This document shows, one piece after another, positions 27,876-34,855 of a stretch of 64,000 nucleotides of DNA (its first letter is position 1; every line of letters starts with the position of its first letter). The stretch covers positions 6,758,001 to 6,822,000 of the forward strand of contig NZ_CP108487.1 of NCBI RefSeq assembly GCF_036226525.1, read 5' to 3'. The notes beneath the pieces were generated by a model. It searched no databases, was not told where the DNA came from, and saw only the letters and a program-made list of their open reading frames with translations. This stretch comes from Kribbella sp. NBC_01245. Its GTDB lineage: Bacteria > Actinomycetota > Actinomycetes > Propionibacteriales > Kribbellaceae. A program made the position numbers and the translations under genes.

Positions 27876-28868
27876 CTACTTTCCTCCAGGGGCGGCGAGG
27901 GTTTTGCCCTCAACCGGTTCGCAGGGCAGCAGCCGTTGGGTTTCGGCCGTCGTACCGGACAAGATCGTTTCGAGCAGTTCGACCGCCTGGCGGCCCATCT
28001 GCTTGCGTGGAATATGGAACCCGCTGTACTCCGCATCACCCGGAACTGGCCGACTGGCATCGCCGAGCGCCACCAGCGACAAGTCGCCCGGCACGCTCAG
28101 GCCCTTTGCGGCGGCCGCCTCGGCCAACGCGGCCGCGTCCGCGAGGTCTTCGGTGAACGCCACAGTGATGCCGCGCTCGAGGAGTTCGCTCAGTACGTCG
28201 CCTTCGGCCTGCAAGTGCGGGCCGTCGGTGACACTGCGGAACCCCTTCAACCGATCGGCCGACGACTCGGCACCGGCGCCCGGGCCGATGAACGCCATCC
28301 GGCGATGACCGAGGGCGAGCGCTTGGTCGGCGACGGCGGCCGTGGCGGTGACGTAGTCGGCACCGACGTACGGGACTGGGCCGTCGGCGTCGTCGCGTCG
28401 GCCGACCGAGACGAACGGATAGCCCTCGCGGACCAGCCGGCTCAACTCCTCGGCGGGAATGCGGCGACCGAGTAGCAGGCAACCGTCGGCCAGTCGGAGC
28501 CGGTTGTTCTCGTGGAAGACGCGGCGGCGACCGCCGGTGACGGGCGCGCTTGTGAACAGCAGTAGGTCGCAGCCGACTTCCTCCGCGCATTCCTCGATAC
28601 CGCCGAGGAACGGGTGGTAGAAGTCGGCGCTGGTGCTGGGGAAGACCGACTCGTAGGTGAAGACGCCGAGGATCTTGTTCCGCTGTTGCTGCATCCGCCG
28701 CGCGAGGGGATCGGCGACATAGCCGGTCTCGCGGATCACCTTCAGGACTCGCGCCCTGGTTTGGGCGGGGATGCGGGCGGACGCGGCGGTCCGGTTGTTC
28801 AGCACCAGGGAGACGGTGGTCTGACTGACATTCGCCAGCCTGGCGATATCCCGCTGCGTCAATCGCAC
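27876..28868 (-). CDS. LacI-family transcriptional regulator
   Basis: A 330-residue repressor. The HTH is at the extreme N-terminus (LTQRDIARLANVSQTTVSLV) followed by the hinge helix region VADPLARRMQQQ, then a two-lobe sugar-binding core (LGVFTYESVFPS, HRRMAFIGPGAG). The GTG start at 28868 has a near-perfect AAAGGAGGTG upstream; a longer frame reaches 28937 but would include the promoter. It is the first gene of the operon it most likely controls, through AATACGTATT-type sites at 28887 and 28962. Confidence 0.9.
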   Translation of the reverse strand: MRLTQRDIARLANVSQTTVSLVLNNRTAASARIPAQTRARVLKVIRETGYVADPLARRMQQQRNKILGVFTYESVFPSTSADFYHPFLGGIEECAEEVGCDLLLFTSAPVTGGRRRVFHENNRLRLADGCLLLGRRIPAEELSRLVREGYPFVSVGRRDDADGPVPYVGADYVTATAAVADQALALGHRRMAFIGPGAGAESSADRLKGFRSVTDGPHLQAEGDVLSELLERGITVAFTEDLADAAALAEAAAAKGLSVPGDLSLVALGDASRPVPGDAEYSGFHIPRKQMGRQAVELLETILSGTTAETQRLLPCEPVEGKTLAAPGGK

Positions 28869-28886
28869 CGCCCACCTCCTTTGAGT

Positions 28887-28896
28887 AATACGTATT
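28887..28896 (-). promoter_or_regulatory. Candidate LacI operator O1
   Basis: AATACGTATT is a perfect 10-bp palindrome about 20 bases downstream of the -10, in the leader of the lacI-like gene. A LacI dimer here would block transcription start or early elongation. Confidence 0.55.
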
Positions 28897-28915
28897 GCCT
28901 CTGCCGTTGATCGGG

Positions 28916-28945
28916 ACGTTAGACCGGTCGCTTTCATCCCGTCAA
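28916..28945 (-). promoter_or_regulatory. Promoter of the lacI-FAD oxidoreductase-ABC operon
   Basis: On the minus strand, -35 TTGACG (28940-28945), an 18-base spacer and -10 TAACGT (28916-28921) lie 47 bases before the GTG. They are flanked by two AATACG-type operator candidates. Confidence 0.6.
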
Positions 28946-28961
28946 GACCTGATCGCTGTAG

Positions 28962-28973
28962 TAATACGGATTA
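28962..28973 (-). promoter_or_regulatory. Candidate LacI operator O2
   Basis: TAATACGGATTA, an inverted repeat TAAT/ATTA related to O1 (shared AATACG), lies upstream of the -35. The centres of O1 and O2 are 76 bases apart, which would allow looping across the promoter. Confidence 0.45.
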
Positions 28974-29044
28974 GCAGCCACATCCTCTTGACCCACGCAT
29001 CGCCGAGGTCGGAGACTCCAGCGACGGCCCGGGCGCTACCTCAC

Positions 29045-29136
29045 TTGCGTTCATTCGTCGGAATCCGCCCTCTCAGCTCAGCGGACCGGTGCAGGTCAGC
29101 AGCGGGCAGAGGGCGGATTCCGACGAATGAACGCAA
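29045..29136. repeat. Palindromic extragenic element E2
   Basis: A 92-bp element with perfect 29-bp inverted arms (29045-29073 and 29108-29136) around a 34-base loop. The arm core is GCGTTCATTCGTCGGAAT, then CCGCCCTCT. The loop contains GCGGACCGGTGC, also seen in other copies. It lies in the 319-base region between divergent genes, ending 51 bases before the start at 29188, so it may fall within that gene's leader. Confidence 0.92.
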
Positions 29137-29187
29137 ACCAGAAGACCGCCCCAGCCATAGGTGATTGTCTCGATGGGAGTGGGAGTG

Positions 29188-31038
29188 ATGGGGACTTTGA
29201 AGCGCAGGACCTTGCTTGCGGGGACGGCGGCTGCGGCGGTGTTCGGGCCTACGGTGACCGCGCGCGCGGAGGGGATTCCGCTCGTGGCGAGCCTCCCGCC
29301 GGGATCGCCGGATCGCGGGTTGTTCACGCCGGCCGAGCAGCGGTTCGCGGGATACCTGGCGATTCTCGCGCCGATGGCCAATGACATCGAGCTGACCGAT
29401 CCCGCGACGTACGGGTTCATGCGCGGCGGTTGGTGGCGCACCCCCGCGCAGCCGTACAACTCGCGGGTGCAGGAGCACGTCTACACCCTCAGCTGGCACT
29501 ACGCGAACCGCCGCCCGTGGAACCCGTACGCCGGCGACCAGGCGCTTTTGGCAAGGCTCGATGCCGCCATCCAGCACTACCTCAAGCTCCAGAACGCCGA
29601 CGGCTCCTGGCCCGAATACGCACCCGGCGAACGTGGCAAGGCGTCGAGCGGATTCGGCCTCGGCTATCTCGCGAAGACGCTCGCGAATCTTCGGCAGGCT
29701 CGCGCGCTGCCAGCACGTCGTACGGAGCTCGAAGCCGCTCTCCACAAGGGCGTGACGTGGTATCTCGACCCGGCCAACAAGGTGGTCTGGGATGAGCCGT
29801 TCCAATACAGCAACCAGGCCGTCGCGGGTCTGGCCGGTGCCGCGCTCACGTTGAAGTTGTTGCCGGACGCAACGTTGTCCCGGCAGTTGCGCGAGCGGAT
29901 CCTCTGGGTGGGGCGTTGGGGGCAGAGCCCGGCCGGGTTCTTCTATGACCCACGCGGGATGGACATCAACTACAACTTCGAGGTGATGCTGCCGGAGATG
30001 GCCGAGATCTACGCGCTCACCGGTAGTCGCACGATGGTCTCGATGACGCGGAAGTTCACCGACTGGTTCGGCTACAACCTGCTCCGTGAGCCGGACGGTT
30101 CGGGCTGGCTGACGTACTACGCGGTCTCCGACCGAACGGCCAGCGCGGCGTACGACGACGTGATCCCCGATCCCGATCGCAGCAATCTCGGCTCGCTCTT
30201 CGTGCCGGAAGTCCCCGAGCTGGGCGCGTTCTTCACCACTCGCGAGGATCGCGCCGCCACCCGCTCGGCCTGGGCCGCCGATCCCGCACCCGTCAAGCCG
30301 CTGGCGAAGCAGGACACCTCGCCGCGGATCATCGCGCACGTCTCCTATGGCGAACGTCTGCCGAGTCGCGATGCAAAGGCCCGGGCGATCGCACGTCTGC
30401 CGTACTTGCGTAAACAGGACTTCGCTGAGCTGCGACGTGATGCCGTCGAGGACCAGGACTACCTGTACGTACGGAAGCCCGGGTATTACCTCGGCGCGTT
30501 CTTCGGCAAGCGCCCGGGTGGTGTGGTCAAGGCCGGGACGGGATTCCTCTGGCATCCCGAGGCCGGCACGGTCATTCACTCGCAGCAGACGGCGACCGGT
30601 TGCTGGTCGACCGTGCTCGCGGGCAAACCCGATGCCGACGGCAACCTTGTCGCGTCGTACGACTTGCCCGGCCGGGTGGACTACCGGACCACCGACTCGT
30701 CCGTACTCACGTCATTGCGGTTCGAGCCTTCGACGGTGATCCGGCAGGTGCGGGCGACCTCGGCCGCGGTCGAGCAGGTCCCGCTGGTACTGCAGCCGGA
30801 GGACGAGGTCGTCTTCGCGGATGGCACTCGCGTTCCTTACAACGAGAGCCGGACCGTGACCGCGAGCGGCCTCGTGCTGCGCCGGGGTGGCGCGGTCATC
30901 ACGATCAACTGGGGAGCAGCGCGACCGGCCTCGCTGACCGCGACCACTCGCACATATTTGCGCGATCAGCGACGCCGGGTGCACATGCTGCGCGTGCCGC
31001 ACGAGGGCACCTTGGAGACGCACATCCACTTGTCTTGA
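29188..31038 (+). CDS. Tat-exported protein of unknown function, alpha/alpha-toroid-like
   Basis: A 616-residue protein with a twin-arginine signal (LKRRTLLAGTAAAAVFG, cleavage near VTARA). Residues 70-330 are helical with aromatic motifs (NADGSWPEYAPG, FGLGYLAKTLANL, FFYDPRGMDINYNFEVMLPE) resembling alpha/alpha-barrel polysaccharide lyases or hydrolases. Residues 400-616 look like the beta-sandwich such enzymes carry. I cannot assign a family. The ATG at 29188 follows GGGAGTG; the frame extends to 29161. Its position between sugar genes suggests action on extracellular polysaccharide. Confidence 0.7.
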   Translation: MGTLKRRTLLAGTAAAAVFGPTVTARAEGIPLVASLPPGSPDRGLFTPAEQRFAGYLAILAPMANDIELTDPATYGFMRGGWWRTPAQPYNSRVQEHVYTLSWHYANRRPWNPYAGDQALLARLDAAIQHYLKLQNADGSWPEYAPGERGKASSGFGLGYLAKTLANLRQARALPARRTELEAALHKGVTWYLDPANKVVWDEPFQYSNQAVAGLAGAALTLKLLPDATLSRQLRERILWVGRWGQSPAGFFYDPRGMDINYNFEVMLPEMAEIYALTGSRTMVSMTRKFTDWFGYNLLREPDGSGWLTYYAVSDRTASAAYDDVIPDPDRSNLGSLFVPEVPELGAFFTTREDRAATRSAWAADPAPVKPLAKQDTSPRIIAHVSYGERLPSRDAKARAIARLPYLRKQDFAELRRDAVEDQDYLYVRKPGYYLGAFFGKRPGGVVKAGTGFLWHPEAGTVIHSQQTATGCWSTVLAGKPDADGNLVASYDLPGRVDYRTTDSSVLTSLRFEPSTVIRQVRATSAAVEQVPLVLQPEDEVVFADGTRVPYNESRTVTASGLVLRRGGAVITINWGAARPASLTATTRTYLRDQRRRVHMLRVPHEGTLETHIHLS

Positions 31039-31049
31039 GCCTCGTCAAG

Positions 31050-31088
31050 GACGGCCGTGCCCAAGCCGCCCGCCTGGGCACGGCCGTC
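31050..31088 (+). terminator. Hairpin after the Tat-exported protein gene
   Basis: A perfect 14-bp inverted repeat (GACGGCCGTGCCCA at 31050-31063 and its complement at 31075-31088) begins 11 bases after the stop. There is no T-run, as is common in actinobacteria. Confidence 0.7.
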
Positions 31089-31097
31089 GTTCGGGTG

Positions 31098-31139
31098 ACG
31101 CCACCGCGACCCTCTCTATCCTCTCCATCGCGGTGGCGT
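31098..31139 (-). terminator. Hairpin after the convergent 31148 gene
   Basis: A perfect 11-bp stem (ACGCCACCGCG and its complement at 31129-31139) with a pyrimidine-rich 20-base loop starts 8 bases beyond the minus-strand stop. Confidence 0.6.
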
Positions 31140-31147
31140 GAATCGGG

Positions 31148-32932
31148 TCAGGACGAACAACGCAGTTTCAGGGTGTAGGTCAGTGGCGACCGGCCGGTGA
31201 TGTAAACCCGCAGGCCGGCCGGGGTGAGACTGCCGCCGAGGTACGTGTAGCGCTCGCCCGGGTCCATCGTGACCCGGGTGGCGCCGTTGCCCGGGCCGAA
31301 CTCGATCCGGTCATTGCCGACGACGTACGCGCCGGTGCCGCCGGGGAGCTGGTAGTTGCCATTGGCATCGAGTTGCTCAACACCGGTGAGCTGGCCACCC
31401 GGGCGGAAGCAAAGCTCGATCGCGAACGGGACTTCGGATTCGCCCAGCTCGATGGCCAGGTCGAAGCCGTTCGCTAGCTCCGTTACGACGACCTCGGTTC
31501 GCAACGTCCGGTAGTGCTTGGGCCGGTGCGGGAAGTCCATCTTCGAGTAGAACCGGCCGTCGGGCGTCATCGCGTAATCGCCGTCGGCGCGACGATACCG
31601 ACGGGGGAGCGGCAGGTGGTACGGCACGTTGACCTCGTCGCCCAGCCGGAAGGCCTTCGGACCAAGCCGGCGCAGACCGTCGCTGCGGAAATGCCCGGTG
31701 CTGAAGAACTGTGGCGAGAGCCGGACCGAGTCGAGAATGGCCGCACCTTGGCGCAGCTTGAAGAACGTCGGGTTCGTGGACAGGCCCGACGCGATCAGCG
31801 GCAGATCGTGGAAGTCGGTGCCGCCGAACAAGGTGGCAGTCCGCGCGCCCCGGCGGATCCGCGCAAGCCCCTGCTCGGGGTAGACCTGGCTGAAGTCTTC
31901 CGGGATGGGCTCGGCTGTTGGCAGTACGGCGGCCAGCTCGGGCCGTTCGAGCACCTCGGCCAGGAAGTCGCCGAGCTCGCCGGTGCCGCGTTGTTCGATG
32001 CCCTTGGCAACCGTCGTGAACCGGCCGTTGCCGTCGTGCAGGGCGAGTTCGCGGTATTGGGTGAGGTACCACCAGATCTCGCGGATTCGGTTCTGGTCCT
32101 GCCGGCGGGAGGCGGTGGTATCGACGTCGCCGTTGGGCTCCAGCAGGTAGAACGTCATGGCCAGGTTGCGCCGTACGTGCCCGACCAGCTCCGGCCGATC
32201 CTTCAACCAGGCGATCGTGAGCAGGCAATGGTTGGTGACCTCGGAGGCGTACGTGGAGCTGCGTTCGCTGTAGACGCCGTCCTGGTCCGCGTCGATGCCC
32301 TCGGCGAGCCAGTCATCGATCCGCTCCGTGTAACGCCGATCCGGCCAGAGGTGGTTGATCCGGGCCAACGCGGCGGAGACCTCCCAGCGGTGGTTCGGCG
32401 TGTGCACACCACCAGTGGCCAAGGCCGGTCCCGCCAGCTTGATGATGGCCTCGAGGATGTCGCGGTGTTCCTGGGTGGCGGTCTGCCCGTCCGCGTCGAG
32501 CAGGGTCCACATCATGCAGATGTCCTGCAGGGCGAAGGAGCTGTCCGGCGGCGAGTGCAGGTTGCCGACGTCGTACGTGCCGTCGTCGTGCTGGCTGTCG
32601 CGGAGCCGCACGTACAACGTGTGCAGCGGGCCGAGCAGAGTGCCGTCATGGTGGTACGACGACCGGTTCCAGACGTACGCCGAGACCAGGCGCCGGGCCT
32701 TGCGGGCGACACCGCGAACGCTGTCGGCCGGGTTCTGGTGATCGGCCAGGACGAGCGGCACCTGGGCGTTGTTCTTCGTCGTCAGCAGGGTCAGAAAGTC
32801 CTCGTCCAGGGCGGCCTCGGCTCCGGCCTGGGCGCCGGCGGTGCTTGCTTGTGCGGCGCTGGCCGACGGCGGCACGAGGGCCGCGGTGGAGATGGTCGTG
32901 AGGGTGCCGGCGAGAAAGCTGCGGCGCAGCAT
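31148..32932 (-). CDS. Tat-exported heparinase II/III-like protein
   Basis: A 594-residue protein with a twin-arginine signal (MLRRSFLAGTLTTISTAAL, cleavage near ASA). Residues 60-330 are helical with paired-helix character (VSAALARINHLWPDRRY, ASEVTNHCLLTIAWLKD, REIWWYLTQYRELAL). Residues 370-594 are beta-rich. This layout resembles heparinase II/III-type lyases, but I see no decisive catalytic signature. It converges on the Tat-exported gene at 29188 and is divergent from the DUF6807 gene. Probably an extracytoplasmic polysaccharide-processing protein. Confidence 0.7.
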   Translation of the reverse strand: MLRRSFLAGTLTTISTAALVPPSASAAQASTAGAQAGAEAALDEDFLTLLTTKNNAQVPLVLADHQNPADSVRGVARKARRLVSAYVWNRSSYHHDGTLLGPLHTLYVRLRDSQHDDGTYDVGNLHSPPDSSFALQDICMMWTLLDADGQTATQEHRDILEAIIKLAGPALATGGVHTPNHRWEVSAALARINHLWPDRRYTERIDDWLAEGIDADQDGVYSERSSTYASEVTNHCLLTIAWLKDRPELVGHVRRNLAMTFYLLEPNGDVDTTASRRQDQNRIREIWWYLTQYRELALHDGNGRFTTVAKGIEQRGTGELGDFLAEVLERPELAAVLPTAEPIPEDFSQVYPEQGLARIRRGARTATLFGGTDFHDLPLIASGLSTNPTFFKLRQGAAILDSVRLSPQFFSTGHFRSDGLRRLGPKAFRLGDEVNVPYHLPLPRRYRRADGDYAMTPDGRFYSKMDFPHRPKHYRTLRTEVVVTELANGFDLAIELGESEVPFAIELCFRPGGQLTGVEQLDANGNYQLPGGTGAYVVGNDRIEFGPGNGATRVTMDPGERYTYLGGSLTPAGLRVYITGRSPLTYTLKLRCSS

Positions 32933-32973
32933 TGGGGACCTCCAAGGGCAGGGAAACCGCTTGCTGACGCGTC

Positions 32974-33026
32974 ACTGTCGTCGGCGCACTTTGTCCTGTC
33001 AAGGCTTAATCGGGTTAGCGGTAACA
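32974..33026 (-). promoter_or_regulatory. Promoter with LacI/GalR-type operator upstream of the 32932 gene
   Basis: On the minus strand, -35 TTGACA (32997-33002), a 17-base spacer and GACAGT (32974-32979) form a promoter. GGTTAGCGGTAACA (33013-33026, plus strand) matches the common LacI/GalR operator TGTTAGCGCTAACA at 12 of 14 positions and lies just upstream. It could control both divergent genes. The cognate regulator is not identified. Confidence 0.5.
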
Positions 33027-33176
33027 AATTTGGCCGATTCCGGACATTCCAGCCTTGGGGGTCTTGGTGGGCGCAGGGCTCTTCGCCTACGGTGAGGCGT
33101 GGTGGGCAAGCGTTTTCCGCTGCTTGGGTCGCCGCCGCTGCGCTTCCTCAGAGGACCTCGAGACGGAGATCGCCCT

Positions 33177-34082
33177 ATGACCGTACTGGAATGCAACCAC
33201 ACCGTCGGCCGCTCGATTCAGGTCAGCGCCGGTGAGGTGGAGCTGTTCAGCTACGTCTATCGCCCGACCGACGTACAGCTGGAATCACCGCGGCCGTACG
33301 TGCATCCCATTCGCACCCTCGGCGGTGATCTGGTCACCGTCTTCCGCCCGCACGACCACGTCTGGCACAAGGGACTGGTCTGGTCCCTGCCGCACTTCGG
33401 GCACGACAACTTCTGGGGCGGTCCGACCTTCTCGCGGGAGCACGGTTACCGGCAGCTCGAGAACAACGGCTCGATGGACCACCGGCGCGTCGTGTCGCTC
33501 GAGGCCGACGAGAAGAGCGTTCGTTTTCAGCACGAGCTCGCGTGGCACACCCAGTCCGGCGACGAGGTCGTCACCGAGGACCGCACGCTGACGGCGACGC
33601 TGACGCCGGACGGCTGGGCGCTGATCTTCGAGACGACCATGGCCAACGTGTCCGGCGACGTGGTCCAGATCGGCAGCCCGACCACTGCCGGTCGCGAGAA
33701 CGCGGGCTACGGCGGTCTCTTCTGGCGCGGACCGCGTGCCTTCACCGGCGGCACGATCCTCGCCCCGCAAGGCGCCGGCGGTGACGAACTCCGCGGCCAA
33801 CGAGCCCCCTGGATGGGCTTCACCGGCCGCCAGGACGAAACCGGCCGAGGCTCCACCGTCCTCCTCGCCGACGCCACCACCAACCCGCGTCATCCCCCGC
33901 AGTGGTTCGTGCGCTCCGAAGACTTCGCCGCCGTCTGCCCGGCCCCCTTCTTCTCGGAAGAACTCCCCTTCACCCCGGAAACCCCCCTCACCTTCCGCTA
34001 CGCCGTCCTCATCGCCGACGACCTCTCCACCAACACCCGCGCCACCGCCCTAGCCATCCAAGCCCAATCCCTCCTCCCTTAA
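33177..34082 (+). CDS. DUF6807 (PmoA-like) family protein
   Basis: A 301-residue cytoplasmic protein of the family often annotated PmoA-like/DUF6807, found in bacterial sugar-degradation loci and unrelated to methane monooxygenase activity. Typical features are YVHPIRTLGGDLVTVFRPHDHVWHKGLVWSL and DNFWGGPTF near the N-terminus, with NAGYGGLFWRGPRAF and GQRAPWMGFTG later. The many His and Trp residues suggest metal or sugar binding. It is divergent from the 32932 gene with a 244-base shared region holding a LacI-type operator. The biochemical activity is not known. Confidence 0.8.
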   Translation: MTVLECNHTVGRSIQVSAGEVELFSYVYRPTDVQLESPRPYVHPIRTLGGDLVTVFRPHDHVWHKGLVWSLPHFGHDNFWGGPTFSREHGYRQLENNGSMDHRRVVSLEADEKSVRFQHELAWHTQSGDEVVTEDRTLTATLTPDGWALIFETTMANVSGDVVQIGSPTTAGRENAGYGGLFWRGPRAFTGGTILAPQGAGGDELRGQRAPWMGFTGRQDETGRGSTVLLADATTNPRHPPQWFVRSEDFAAVCPAPFFSEELPFTPETPLTFRYAVLIADDLSTNTRATALAIQAQSLLP

Positions 34083-34099
34083 CACGCGGACTATTCCCC

Positions 34100-34133
34100 G
34101 ACGGTCGGACGCGAAATTCCGCGTCCGACCGTC
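34100..34133. repeat. Hairpin repeat H, copy 1
   Basis: A 14-bp perfect stem (GACGGTCGGACGCG) with loop AAATTC, 18 bases after the DUF6807 stop. It may act as that gene's terminator. A second copy is at 34533. Confidence 0.8.
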
Positions 34134-34260
34134 GCTGGGTTTTCCACAACCCCACACTTCAAGGCACCTCGCGGGAGGGCTGTCCACAATTCGTCGTTCG
34201 CGTGTGCAGTCCTCCCGCGAACCGGTAAGCCCGGCGCCGCCGCCAACCTCACGTCCCGCG

Positions 34261-34390
34261 AACCACGCCTCGCCGTACGACGTACCTGGGCGACGTCATA
34301 CGAATCACGCCACGCTGTACGTCGTACCTGGGCGACGTCATACGAATCACGCCACGCTGTACGTCGTACCTGGTCGGCGTCGCAGGGAGC
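34261..34390. repeat. 42-bp tandem direct repeat
   Basis: Two identical 42-bp units at 34281-34322 and 34323-34364, each beginning CGTACCTGGGCGACGTCATA, with partial units before (34261-34280) and after (from 34365). They sit between module copies 1 and 2 of the repeat cluster. Confidence 0.9.
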
Positions 34391-34532
34391 ACGCGCGTCG
34401 TACGTCGTATTCGCGCGATGCGTATCGGCGTCTGTCGCGGTACGAGGTTGAGGTGCTGCGCAAGGGCGGCGGGCGAATTGTGGATAACCATCTCGCGAGG
34501 TGCCTCGAAGTGTGGCCTGTGGATGAATTCTC

Positions 34533-34566
34533 GACGGTCGGACGTGAAATTCCGCGTCCGACCGTC
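34533..34566. repeat. Hairpin repeat H, copy 2
   Basis: The same stem-loop as at 34100 with one changed base (GACGGTCGGACGTG against CGCGTCCGACCGTC), which leaves a T-G wobble in the stem. It again directly precedes a plus-strand TTTTCCACA module, so hairpin and module form one repeat unit. Confidence 0.8.
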
Positions 34567-34855
34567 GGTGGGTTTTCCACAGGCCGCACTTCGAGGCACT
34601 TCGCGGCGGGGTTTTCCACAAATTGGTCTGCGCGTGTGGGAGGGCGTCAGCATGGTGGTAGGCGTGGTGTTGGCATTCGTCATGGGCGGGGTGGAGTACT
34701 GGGGGAGGGGTTTGCGTACTGGGGTGGTTTGAGGTTCGTGGGGAGCGGAATGCTGGGGCGGTGGCAGAGCTTGATCGATCCGTTGTGGGATCCGCTCGAT
34801 CGTGGGTGGTATTACCGGTAGCCTCATCCAGCGACCTGGGGAGGCAGAGGCATTG

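Larger units (their letters stand above)
34140..34648. repeat. Gene-free repeat cluster with three copies of a module carrying DnaA-box-like 9-mers
   Basis: The 773-base gap between 34082 and 34856 holds this cluster. The module (two TCCACA boxes flanking CACTTC-AGGCAC-TCGCG) occurs at about 34140-34190 (plus), 34471-34526 (inverted) and 34573-34620 (plus). Boxes are at 34140-34148 TTTTCCACA, 34180-34188 CTGTCCACA, 34479-34487 (minus) TTATCCACA, 34518-34526 (minus) TCATCCACA, 34573-34581 and 34612-34620 TTTTCCACA. I find no convincing gene here; open frames are shadows of the repeats. Confidence 0.8.

Noticed and set aside
33177-34082. Particulate methane monooxygenase subunit, from the PmoA name attached to this family
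   Set aside because: The protein is soluble with no membrane helices and belongs to the unrelated DUF6807 family. The name is a database artefact.
34204-34821. Overlapping frames of 170-260 codons in the repeat cluster on both strands
   Set aside because: Their peptides simply repeat the tandem DNA units (YDVPGRRHTNHATL-like) and change frame between strands. They have no family resemblance or ribosome site.
34083-34855. Chromosomal origin of replication
   Set aside because: DnaA-box-like sites are present, but dnaA, dnaN, recF, rpmH and an AT-rich unwinding region are all absent. Haem and sugar genes surround it.
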